64,000 nt of DNA from Flavobacteriaceae bacterium (lineage in GTDB: Bacteria > Bacteroidota > Bacteroidia > Flavobacteriales > Flavobacteriaceae), in the NCBI GenBank assembly GCA_947446865.1, contig CANFHX010000012.1, forward strand, positions 1-64,000, written 5' to 3'. Below are positions 53,702 to 62,496 of this stretch, in pieces (the stretch's first letter is position 1; each line of letters starts with the position of its first letter). The notes beneath the pieces are model-generated. The model saw only the letters and a program-made list of their open reading frames with translations. It had not been told where the DNA came from and made no database searches. Position numbers and translations under genes: made by a program.

Positions 53702-54874
53702 TTATAGGGCTTGTTTTCTAATAATTGCTTCTAAAAAATAATAATCTGCATAGGTTATTGGTTGGTCAATTTCATCTTTTTTAGGCCAATTGCCAGTGCT
53801 ATGGTCAAGAATAAAAGGTCCTTTCACAGATTCATTTAATAAATAGTTATCGGTGCATAAAGTATTTATTACCTTGTTGGCATAATTTAAGTACGTTTTG
53901 TTTTTGGTAAACGAGTATAATTCTATCAATGCCGAAGCCATTACGGCCGATGATGAAGCATCTCTGGGAGAATTAGGAATACTAGTATCATTGAAATCCC
54001 AGTAGGCAATTCCATCTACAGGCATATTTTTATTATTAATATAATATTTTGCTGTTGCTTCTGCTTGTTTTAGGTATTCTTTGTTTTTTGTGTAGCGATA
54101 CGCCATAGTGAAACCATAAACAGCCCAAGACTGACCTCGAGCCCAAGAAGATTGATCATTGAAACCTTGGTGCGTTCCTCTGCTTCTTACCACACCAGTA
54201 ATTGTATCATAATCTACAACATGAAAACAGCTGTTGTCTTTTCTGAAATGATTTTTTAAAGTGGTATTCGCATGTTTAATGGCAATGTCTTTAAAGCTAT
54301 TGTCTCCAGATAATTTTGAGGCTTCAAACAATAATTCTAGATTGAGCATATTATCAATAATTACCGGAAAATCCCAAGATTCTTTATTGTGATCCCAAGA
54401 ACGAATAGCACCTATTTTCGGATTAAAACGAGTAATTAAAGTTTGAGCACTTTTAATAATTATTGCTTTGTATTTTTCGTTTTTTTCAACCAGCATCCCT
54501 TTACCAAAACTGCAATATACTTTAAAACCCATGTCATGAGTTTTTCCGTTAAATTTTTCTTTTTCGATAAAAGCATTCCATAAGGCTGCTTTTTCTTTAA
54601 ATCGAACATCGCCGGTTAGTTGATAAATTTGCCATAGATTACCTGGAAAAAAACCACTAGTCCAATCTTTAGAAGGAACTGTTTTTACTTTTCCAGAAGC
54701 AACATTCATGGTTCTAGGAATTGCAATTGAATCTATTGGGAAATCTAAAAGTTTTAAAAACCTTGCATTAATTTCTTTTTTAAGCGGAAGATTGTTTGAA
54801 GTGTTTTGAGATTGGCAATTAAAATTGACTATCGTAACTATAAATATAAAAAATAAAGAATTGATTTTCTTCAT
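53702..54874 (-). CDS. GH88-family unsaturated glucuronyl hydrolase
   Basis: This 390-residue enzyme hydrolyses the 4,5-unsaturated uronate from the non-reducing end of lyase products by hydration of the double bond. The N-terminus (MKKINSLFFIFIVTIVNFNC) is a lipoprotein signal. The alpha6/alpha6 barrel has DWTSGFFPGNLWQIYQLTGD, KTHDMGFKVYCSFG with Asp114 and VIIDNMLNLELLFEA with Asp174, equivalent to Asp88 and Asp149 of the Bacillus enzyme. DQSSWARGQSWAVYGFTM and RDASSSAVMASALIEL are further family motifs. It is the first gene of the 14-gene operon, four bases from GH2. Its product feeds KduI. Confidence 0.93.
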   Translation of the reverse strand: MKKINSLFFIFIVTIVNFNCQSQNTSNNLPLKKEINARFLKLLDFPIDSIAIPRTMNVASGKVKTVPSKDWTSGFFPGNLWQIYQLTGDVRFKEKAALWNAFIEKEKFNGKTHDMGFKVYCSFGKGMLVEKNEKYKAIIIKSAQTLITRFNPKIGAIRSWDHNKESWDFPVIIDNMLNLELLFEASKLSGDNSFKDIAIKHANTTLKNHFRKDNSCFHVVDYDTITGVVRSRGTHQGFNDQSSWARGQSWAVYGFTMAYRYTKNKEYLKQAEATAKYYINNKNMPVDGIAYWDFNDTSIPNSPRDASSSAVMASALIELYSFTKNKTYLNYANKVINTLCTDNYLLNESVKGPFILDHSTGNWPKKDEIDQPITYADYYFLEAIIRKQAL

Positions 54875-55027
54875 AATTGGAATTTGAAAAATTGGTTAAT
54901 AGCATCCTAGATTTAAATCAAGTTTTAAAACAAAAAAAGATTGAGCATTAATAAACTCATGGAGATTATTAAAACAATCAAAACGGATTGAAATAAGTTG
55001 ATTTTAATTTTTTTGGATTTCATTTCA

Positions 55028-55063
55028 CAAAAATAGAAGTAGTTAAGATTTTAAAAATCCAAA
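55028..55063 (-). promoter_or_regulatory. Candidate promoter of the GH88-sulfatase operon
   Basis: The minus strand reads TTTG, 24 bases, then TATTTTTG. The spacing is one base longer than the usual range, and a leader of about 150 bases would follow before the GH88 start. Weak candidate; the 235-bp spacer otherwise shows only A/T-rich sequence. Confidence 0.3.
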
Positions 55064-55109
55064 ATAGGGTATTCAAAAATCCAAAAAAATCAAAAAACCA
55101 CCCAAAACT

Positions 55110-58100
55110 TTAGACTTTAGAGTCGTCTGAGAATTTGTTTAGGTATTGTGTTGGTGTCTCTCCAAACTTCTTTTGAAAACATTTACTAAAATATTTAGGA
55201 TTATTAAACCCTACTTTATAACTAATTTGGGAAATGTTTATCTTGTTTTGTTCCAATAATTGAGCCGCTCTTTTCATTCTAATTTCATGAATGAATTCAT
55301 TAGGTGTAAAGTTGGTCCATGCCTTTATTTTAGTAAAAAGCATCGTTCTACTTACACCAAGTTCGGAACAGAAAAACGGAATGTCAAATTGTTCATTGGA
55401 TATGTTTTCTTCTACAACTTTGAAAGCCTTTTTTAACAATTGTTCATCTAATGAAGAAACAACAATTTCACTTGGTGTAAAATTATCTTCGGAGGAAAAT
55501 TTAGTTTTTAATCGTTGTTTAGAAATTAATAGATTTTTAATTCGTAATTTAAATTCAACCAAGTTAAATGGTTTACTAATATAATCATCTGCCCCACTTT
55601 CTAATCCTTCAATTTTATAAATTAAGGAAGATCTAGAAGTAAGTAAAATTACTGGTATATGACTCGTTTTGATGTTTTCTTTAATTTTAGAACACAATTC
55701 TGTACCTACCATTTCGGGCATAATTACATCACTCACAATAAGGTCAGGTATAAATTTTAATGCTTTTTTAAGCCCAATAGCCCCATTTTCAGCAGTAATA
55801 ACATTGTAGTCTTCTTTAAGTAGATTCTTCATAAAGGACCGTAAAATTTTATGGTCTTCTACTATTAAAACAGTTAATTTATCTTCGGTATTTTCTAAAT
55901 CATTTAAATCGTCTTCTTGAACAATTTCAGCAGGATTTAATTGAGATGTATATTGTTCAAGATCATCACTTATCTTGAAGTCTTTTAAAATTTCTTTATC
56001 TAAAAGATGGTTTCTTCCCAGAAGCATTTTTACTTTAAACACAACCCCTTTCGTAGTTTTATTTTCAACCGTAATAGTTCCTTTATGAAGATTTATGATG
56101 TTTTTTACAATAGACAAGCCAATGCCAGTACCTTTATTATAATTTATTTGCTCATTGTTGTGTGCTGGAATTTCAAAAAACAAATCAAAAATTTTATCCA
56201 CGTGTTCTTTCGCAATACCAATACCTGTATCTTCTACTTCGATAATTATTTGGCCTTCTTCTTTTCTTATTTTTACTGCAATTTCTCCGCCTATTGGGGT
56301 ATATCGAAAGGCATTGGATATTAAATTATAAAAAACACGTTCTAATTTAAATCGGTCAAAATAAACTAATATCTCCTCATCAGAAGATTCAAAAGTATAT
56401 TTATAATCGCCATCTTTGGCAAATTCTGTAAAGGATAAAAAGATTTCTTTGATGTATTTTACAATATTTCCTTCGGCAGTTTCTAAAATAAATTGATTGT
56501 TTTCAAATTTTCTGAAATCCATCAATCTATTAATTAATTTCAGCAAATGATTGGCGCTACTTTCTATAACAAGTAGTTTTTTATACATTGCATTGGGACC
56601 ATTATAGTTTAAAAGAATCTGTTGTAAAGGCCCTAAAATCAGTGTCAAAGGAGTTCTAAACTCATGAGAGATATTAGTGAAAAATTGTAGCTTTGCACTG
56701 TTATCCTCCTTACTTCTTTCACTTTCTCTGTATTCTAATAATAAATCTTGGCGGAGTTTTTCTTTGGATTTTATTATCCAAATTAAACCATAAAGGGAAA
56801 CACATAATAATATTGTAAATAAAGAAAGTGCCCACCAACTTTTCCATGGTGCTGGTTTTACAACTATTTCTAAAGTTGTTGGTTCGGCATTCCAAACACC
56901 GTCATTATTAGCTCCTTTAACCTCAAAAACATAAGTGCCTGAATTTTGGATAGTAAAAGTGGCTTCGGTATTGGAAGTGCTTATCCATTGGTTATCCAAG
57001 CCAACTAATCTATATTTATATTTATTATTTGTAGAATTAATAAAATTAGGAATTGCAAAAGTTATGGTAAAATTGGCTTTATCATAACTTAAGGTAAGTG
57101 AGTTGGTAAATGCAATTGATTCTTCTAAAATATCATTTTCATTAGCAACATTTATAGATTTGTTAGCAACTTTAAAATCGGTTAATATAACTTGTGGAGT
57201 ATATTTATTGATTGGGAGTTTTTTAGTGTCAAAATATGTTATGCCCGATGGTCCACCATAATAAAATTTATTATAACCAATTTGTAGAAAAGCATTGTCA
57301 TTAAACTCGTTACTAATTAAACCATCTTTTTGATCGTAAATAAAACTAGATTTATTTAATAAATTATATTTTATAATACCATAATTAGAGCTTATCCATA
57401 AGTTATTATTATCATCTTGGGAGATAGAATGAATTGCGGTTACCTCCGAATCTTCTTTTTTAATATTTATTTTATTAAAATTAGTCCCATCAAATTCATA
57501 TAGCCCTTTTGCCTTAGTACCTATCCATATTTTACCTTTTTTGTCTTGAAATATAGACAATATATCGTCTCCCGAAAGTAATTTATTATCAAAAAAGTAA
57601 TGTTTTATATGGTACACATTATTATCCAAGTCATTCAAATTGATAACATTTAAACCACTTTGTGTGCCTATCCATAAATTATCATTTTTATCAATTAACA
57701 AGGTTCGAACTCTGTTATTAGTTAAAAAATTATCCGAATAATTATCATTCCCAATTATTTGATAGGTTTTATTGTTGCTATCATATCGTATTAATCCTTT
57801 ACCGAAAGTACCTAACCAAAAAATGCCGTTTTTCCTTCCTTTTGTTATAACATAAACACCCGATTCTTTTAGAATGATTTTTAAATCAGGAGCGATAATT
57901 TCATTTACAAATCTTTTTGAATTGATGTCGTAAGCTGCAAGGCCTTCGGTAAAAGTTCCTATCCAAAGAATGCCTGTATTAGAAAGGCATAAGGATTTAA
58001 TATTATCTACAGAAACACCAATTGAGGATAACGAATTTATCTTTGTTGTCGTTGCTGTTTTACTGTTAAAAACAGTAATTCCGCCTCCTTCTGTACCGAT

Positions 58101-59207
58101 ATAAATATTTTTATTAGCATCTGCCGCTATCGAACTCACCACATCATAACTCAGTGCGTTTAATCCTGAATTTTGATTTAAATTATTGAAATTATTATTG
58201 GATTCATCCCAAAAACTAATTCCGTTGTAATAAGAACCAACCCAAACTGAACCTTTTTTATCTGTAAAAACAGTTTTAATTTTCCCGAAACTTGTCTTTT
58301 TTTCTGGGCTATTGTATACTTTACTTATAAATCCATTGGTTTGAATTGTACTTATTCCATTATAAGACCCAACCCAAGCAACCCCTTTTTGGTCAAAATC
58401 TAATGATCTAACGTCCGCATCAATTTGGTTTTGATTTACTGAAAACGGAATTAATTTATTCGAAATTGTATTTAGTTTTAAAAGTCCATTTGCTTTAGTA
58501 GCCACCCACAAATTCCCTAATTTATCTTCCTTAATATCTTGAACGTAAACACTTTCATTATTTGCAGTGTAATACTGCTTGAACACAAATGAATTGCCTT
58601 TTCGACTTATTAATTGGCATAATCCTTTAGAAGTCCCAACCCAAATTGCTCCTTTTTTAGTTTCAAAAATATTTACAACAAAGTTATTAGGTAGGCTTGC
58701 ATTGTTTTTTGAATTATGAGAAATCGTTGTAAATTGTTGCGTAGCTTTATTAAAAATGGATATTCCGCCTGCGGTTGCTATCCAAATTTCATTTTTAATT
58801 TCTTTAATATCCCAAATAGTATTATTAGACAAGGTATTTTTACCATTACCATGAAAATAATGTTTAAAAATATTAGTACTGGGATTATAACAATTTAATC
58901 CGTTATAAGTTCCAATCCATAAATACCCCGTTTTATCGCCTTCTATAGAAAGAATGTCATTATTACAAATGGATAAGGTATCTTTTGGGTCGTTACGAAA
59001 AACTTTAATACTACTACCATCGTATCTATTAAGTCCGTCCCGAGTCGCAAACCACATTTGACCAGGAGAATCTTGATAAATTGCAATAACAGAACTTTGG
59101 GAAAGTCCATTAGCAGTAGTAATATTTTTTAATCTGTATAGGTTAGATTGGGAGAAAGCACTAACAGATAAAAAAATAAAAATAAAAGAGAAAAGTAGGT
59201 TTTTCAT
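55110..59207 (-). CDS. Hybrid two-component system sensor/regulator (HTCS) controlling the PUL
   Basis: This 1365-residue one-protein signalling system starts with a signal peptide (1-19). A long periplasmic sensor of two-component-regulator propeller repeats follows (many LWIGT and GLNxY motifs, about 25-680), then a Y_Y_Y domain (about 690-775) and a transmembrane helix (about 790-812). The histidine kinase has FFTNISHEFRTPLTLILGPL with His848 and an ATPase domain (NAFRYTPIGG, DTGIGIAKEHVDKIFDLFFE). The receiver domain has VLIVEDHKILRS and Asp1160 in SDVIMPEM. An AraC-type HTH ends the protein (ISYKVGFNNPKYFSKCFQKK). Such proteins sense PUL-derived oligosaccharides and activate susCD and enzyme genes. 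No REC or HTH residue appears missing. Confidence 0.96.
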   Translation of the reverse strand: MKNLLFSFIFIFLSVSAFSQSNLYRLKNITTANGLSQSSVIAIYQDSPGQMWFATRDGLNRYDGSSIKVFRNDPKDTLSICNNDILSIEGDKTGYLWIGTYNGLNCYNPSTNIFKHYFHGNGKNTLSNNTIWDIKEIKNEIWIATAGGISIFNKATQQFTTISHNSKNNASLPNNFVVNIFETKKGAIWVGTSKGLCQLISRKGNSFVFKQYYTANNESVYVQDIKEDKLGNLWVATKANGLLKLNTISNKLIPFSVNQNQIDADVRSLDFDQKGVAWVGSYNGISTIQTNGFISKVYNSPEKKTSFGKIKTVFTDKKGSVWVGSYYNGISFWDESNNNFNNLNQNSGLNALSYDVVSSIAADANKNIYIGTEGGGITVFNSKTATTTKINSLSSIGVSVDNIKSLCLSNTGILWIGTFTEGLAAYDINSKRFVNEIIAPDLKIILKESGVYVITKGRKNGIFWLGTFGKGLIRYDSNNKTYQIIGNDNYSDNFLTNNRVRTLLIDKNDNLWIGTQSGLNVINLNDLDNNVYHIKHYFFDNKLLSGDDILSIFQDKKGKIWIGTKAKGLYEFDGTNFNKINIKKEDSEVTAIHSISQDDNNNLWISSNYGIIKYNLLNKSSFIYDQKDGLISNEFNDNAFLQIGYNKFYYGGPSGITYFDTKKLPINKYTPQVILTDFKVANKSINVANENDILEESIAFTNSLTLSYDKANFTITFAIPNFINSTNNKYKYRLVGLDNQWISTSNTEATFTIQNSGTYVFEVKGANNDGVWNAEPTTLEIVVKPAPWKSWWALSLFTILLCVSLYGLIWIIKSKEKLRQDLLLEYRESERSKEDNSAKLQFFTNISHEFRTPLTLILGPLQQILLNYNGPNAMYKKLLVIESSANHLLKLINRLMDFRKFENNQFILETAEGNIVKYIKEIFLSFTEFAKDGDYKYTFESSDEEILVYFDRFKLERVFYNLISNAFRYTPIGGEIAVKIRKEEGQIIIEVEDTGIGIAKEHVDKIFDLFFEIPAHNNEQINYNKGTGIGLSIVKNIINLHKGTITVENKTTKGVVFKVKMLLGRNHLLDKEILKDFKISDDLEQYTSQLNPAEIVQEDDLNDLENTEDKLTVLIVEDHKILRSFMKNLLKEDYNVITAENGAIGLKKALKFIPDLIVSDVIMPEMVGTELCSKIKENIKTSHIPVILLTSRSSLIYKIEGLESGADDYISKPFNLVEFKLRIKNLLISKQRLKTKFSSEDNFTPSEIVVSSLDEQLLKKAFKVVEENISNEQFDIPFFCSELGVSRTMLFTKIKAWTNFTPNEFIHEIRMKRAAQLLEQNKINISQISYKVGFNNPKYFSKCFQKKFGETPTQYLNKFSDDSKV

Positions 59208-59284
59208 ATTTTTTTTATGAAAAATAATTAGATTATTTATTCACTTTGTGAAATTAATAAATTAACCATTAATAAGCAAAGAAA

Positions 59285-60955
59285 TTATTTTAAACGTTTT
59301 TTTAATTGATAATTATACAATGAAGGAATTTTTTTCATGGACTGATTAACAAATTCAATATACGCGTCTGGGCCATATTTAACAGTGAAATTCCTGTTTC
59401 CGTTTATTCCTATTATCCTTGCAAATGGACCTTCCTCCATCCCGTTAAGTTCAATAGGCACGTTGAGATTATTGCCTGAAATAGCAACGGTAATATTCCA
59501 AAATGTAGAATAAGCGCCGTGAGATGGTTTCCAATAACTCGCACCTCCACCTGCAAAAAGAGGGTACGTATTATCGGTATTTGGTTCAAAATGTACTTTG
59601 ATGTTATCAAATAAATTTTGATGGTTGGCACCTGCATGTTGGTCTAAATCGGGATCGGTAAAAATCTCACAATTTTCGTATACATTTTTAGTAGAAAAAG
59701 TATTGAAACTTAATGGATGTACTGCTTTATTGTAAACCTTTAAATTTTCAACCAATACATTATGAACGCCACCCATCGCAACAGTATAATGGGCGATATT
59801 TTTCCCTTCAGTAACAATATCTTTAATAGTAACATTGGCAATTTCTTCGGTTAAAATACCACTATCTGCATTGTTAATCGTAACATCCGTTACCCAACTA
59901 TTGAAAATTCGAGTCAGAAAAATTCCATTAAATCCTGGTTCTACATGGTGAGCTACACGAGGAGCATCGGGGAATGACATTCGTAAATGTTCAATACCTA
60001 CTTCGGATAAGTGATTCCATTCTACTAATAATGCTTGGTAATTTGGTTTAATATCAATAAGCAAAGGTGTTTTAATAGTAACTTTATTTTTAGATATTGC
60101 TTCTATTTCAACTTGTTGACGAACAAGAGGCAAAGAGGGAAGTTTCCAATGGGAGGAACCGATTTTTACCTTTGAATTTTTATACAAAGCTTCAATTATT
60201 TCGCCTTTTTCTCCGTCTTTATTAAATAGATCTAATTCCACTACATCTCCTACTTTTAAACCGTTACTATCTGAAATATAAAATACATTTTCACCTCTTT
60301 TTCCTTTCAAAACTTTTGCTAGAATATTCTGAGTAGCATCGTATTTATCTAAATAATATTTAACACGTTGTTTCGGGACTTGTGTCCAAATAAATCCTCC
60401 CGACCAGGCAAATTGAGAAAATGGTAAATCAATATTATTCTCTTTTTCAACTTGTCGCTTATCTGTGGTGGTTAAATATTCTCTTAATTCCGCTAATGAT
60501 TCTTGGTTTTTCATATAAATAAGTGGCCTCGGACAAAAAATTTCTGTTCCTTCTTTTCCAGAACCAGCGCCTCGTAACACAAAATTACTGCGTTCGATAT
60601 ATAAAATATCACTAAGTATTATTTTCCCTGCTGGCAACTGCAAAACAACGTTTCCTTGAACTTCATTTGCCGCTTTAAATGCTTTTAGTAGCGCCTTAGA
60701 ATCGTCTAAATCATCATTAGCAATAACTCCATAATCGGCAGCTAAAATAATTTTTTCTTTAATTTCAGGAATTTCACTAGTACCAAAATGGTAGCCCGCA
60801 TAACTAAAATCAGGTAAGAAATTTTGTGAAGAAACTTCTTTGTCGCTAATTATTTTTGGTATTTCTTGTGAGTATAGAGAAGCTATGGTAAACAAAAATA
60901 AAACACAACAAATTTTTATCGGTTTTAAATGGATTATTTTGAAAATTGAATTCAT
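59285..60955 (-). CDS. Periplasmic right-handed beta-helix protein, candidate polysaccharide lyase
   Basis: This 556-residue protein has an N-terminal signal region (IKICCVLFLFTIASLYSQ) and no T9SS tail. It begins NFLPDFSYAGYHFGTSEIPE, the pectate-lyase-superfamily entry also seen in 44871-46685, then DYGVIANDDLDDSKALLKAF, GNVVLQLPAGKIILSDIL and FVLRGAGSGKEGTEIF. Later coils include FNGIFLTRIFNSWVTDVTI, NVTIKDIVTEGKNIAHYTVA and the His-rich DLDQHAGANHQNLFDNI and HVEPGFNG. I do not recognise a characterised CAZy family. It sits between the HTCS gene and the hexuronate transporter, so it belongs to the PUL. Lyase or epimerase-like activity on uronate chains is inference. Confidence 0.82.
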   Translation of the reverse strand: MNSIFKIIHLKPIKICCVLFLFTIASLYSQEIPKIISDKEVSSQNFLPDFSYAGYHFGTSEIPEIKEKIILAADYGVIANDDLDDSKALLKAFKAANEVQGNVVLQLPAGKIILSDILYIERSNFVLRGAGSGKEGTEIFCPRPLIYMKNQESLAELREYLTTTDKRQVEKENNIDLPFSQFAWSGGFIWTQVPKQRVKYYLDKYDATQNILAKVLKGKRGENVFYISDSNGLKVGDVVELDLFNKDGEKGEIIEALYKNSKVKIGSSHWKLPSLPLVRQQVEIEAISKNKVTIKTPLLIDIKPNYQALLVEWNHLSEVGIEHLRMSFPDAPRVAHHVEPGFNGIFLTRIFNSWVTDVTINNADSGILTEEIANVTIKDIVTEGKNIAHYTVAMGGVHNVLVENLKVYNKAVHPLSFNTFSTKNVYENCEIFTDPDLDQHAGANHQNLFDNIKVHFEPNTDNTYPLFAGGGASYWKPSHGAYSTFWNITVAISGNNLNVPIELNGMEEGPFARIIGINGNRNFTVKYGPDAYIEFVNQSMKKIPSLYNYQLKKRLK

Positions 60956-61006
60956 TTGTAAAATTATAAAAGTGAAATTATCAAAGGGCTATTTCTTAAA
61001 AAAAAC

Positions 61007-61036
61007 CTATTTCACAATTATTGAAAAGTGAAATAG
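61007..61036 (-). terminator. Terminator after the hexuronate transporter gene
   Basis: On the minus strand CTATTTCAC, a 12-base loop and GTGAAATAG form a perfect 9-bp stem followed by GTTTTTTTT. It lies 27 bp after the stop at 61064 and separates the uxaC-exuT transcript from the beta-helix gene. Confidence 0.8.
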
Positions 61037-61063
61037 ATTTTTAAAATAATTTGCATTTATTTG

Positions 61064-62437
61064 TTATAAATCGGTAATCGGACTGTATTTAGGTACTAGT
61101 AATTTTATTACAGACCAAGCAATTAAATAGGCTACCGCACATAAAACAAACATTATAGTATAACCCGTTTGAACGTGTCCTAGTCCTTCGTAATAATCAA
61201 ATAAATAACCGCCTAATTTGGAAACTAATACGCCTCCAATTCCGCCAGCCATTCCTCCAATTCCAATTATGGAACCAATTGCTTTTTTTGGAAACATGTC
61301 GGATACCGTAGTGAAAATATTAGCAGACCATGCCTGATGTGCAGATGCTCCTACTCCAATTAAAATAACAGGAATCCAAAAAGTAAAATGTCCTAGTGGT
61401 TGTGCTAATAATACTACTAACGGGAATAAAGCAATGAAAAACATGGCTTTAAGTCGGCCGTCATAAGCAGTATATCCTTTATTAATAAAATACATTGGAA
61501 ACCATCCGCCAAAAATACTACCCACCATAGTCATGCTATAAAGCACTGCTAATGGAAGTACAATATCGGTTCCTTTCATGTCAAATTGTGCCTCAAGGTA
61601 TTTTGGTAACCAAAACAAAAAGAACCACCAAATTCCATCGGTCATGAATTTTCCAAACACAAAAGCCCAAGTTTGTTTGTATCCTAATAATTTAAACCAA
61701 GCCACTTTTTCTTCTTTAGTGTCGGAAACGTTTTCAATTACTTCTGTTTCATCGGAATTTATATAATCGTATTCGGCTTTGGTCAATCTTTTTTGTTTGG
61801 ATGGTATTTCATAAAAAATAAACCAAAAAATAACCCAAATAAAACCAATTACTCCTACTAGGATAAAAGCAAATTCCCAACCATATAATTCTGCAATAAT
61901 AGGAACCGTTAAAGGGGCTAAAATTGCACCAACATTAGATCCTGAATTAAAAATTCCAGTGGCTAGGGAACGTTCCTTTTTTGGGAAGTATTCTGCCACA
62001 GCCTTTATTGCTGCAGGGAAATTTCCAGATTCTCCAAAACCTAAAACGGCTCTAGACAACATAAATCCCGCAATAGAAACAGGCACTGCTCCAACTCCAA
62101 TCCAAACCATAAAGGTGGAAAATGCTGTTCCAACAGGCAACGAATAGGCATGCATAATTGCACCTAATGACCAAACTATAATTGCTAAAATATAGCCTTT
62201 TTTAGTTCCTAATTTATCTATTATTCTTCCTGCAAAAAGCATTGAAATAGCATAAATGAATTGAAATACTGCCGTTATATTTGCATAATCGCTATTAGAC
62301 CAATTAAATTCTTCGGATAACTTGGGTGCTAATAAACTTAATACTTGACGGTCAAGATAATTTACGGTTGTTGCAAAGAAAAGTAGACCACAAATGGTCC
62401 ATCTATATTTCCCTACGGATTGATTCATTTCTTTCAT
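61064..62437 (-). CDS. exuT: MFS hexuronate transporter (ExuT-like)
   Basis: This 457-residue inner-membrane protein with about 12 transmembrane helices belongs to the anion:cation symporter branch of the major facilitator superfamily. Family motifs are RWTICGLLFFATTVNYLDRQ at helix 1, FAGRIIDKLGTKKGYILAII and LGFGESGNFPAAIKAVAEYF with FPKKERSLATGIFNSG. It would import glucuronate or galacturonate, and perhaps unsaturated uronate, with protons. A cytoplasmic loop follows helix 6. It lies 59 bp downstream of uxaC on the same strand and ends at a terminator. ExuT is favoured over GudP because of uxaC next door. Confidence 0.88.
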   Translation of the reverse strand: MKEMNQSVGKYRWTICGLLFFATTVNYLDRQVLSLLAPKLSEEFNWSNSDYANITAVFQFIYAISMLFAGRIIDKLGTKKGYILAIIVWSLGAIMHAYSLPVGTAFSTFMVWIGVGAVPVSIAGFMLSRAVLGFGESGNFPAAIKAVAEYFPKKERSLATGIFNSGSNVGAILAPLTVPIIAELYGWEFAFILVGVIGFIWVIFWFIFYEIPSKQKRLTKAEYDYINSDETEVIENVSDTKEEKVAWFKLLGYKQTWAFVFGKFMTDGIWWFFLFWLPKYLEAQFDMKGTDIVLPLAVLYSMTMVGSIFGGWFPMYFINKGYTAYDGRLKAMFFIALFPLVVLLAQPLGHFTFWIPVILIGVGASAHQAWSANIFTTVSDMFPKKAIGSIIGIGGMAGGIGGVLVSKLGGYLFDYYEGLGHVQTGYTIMFVLCAVAYLIAWSVIKLLVPKYSPITDL

Positions 62438-62496
62438 AATAAGTTTAGTTTGGTTTGGATTGGTTGGTTTAATTGTATTTCTTTTAGTTGAATTTA

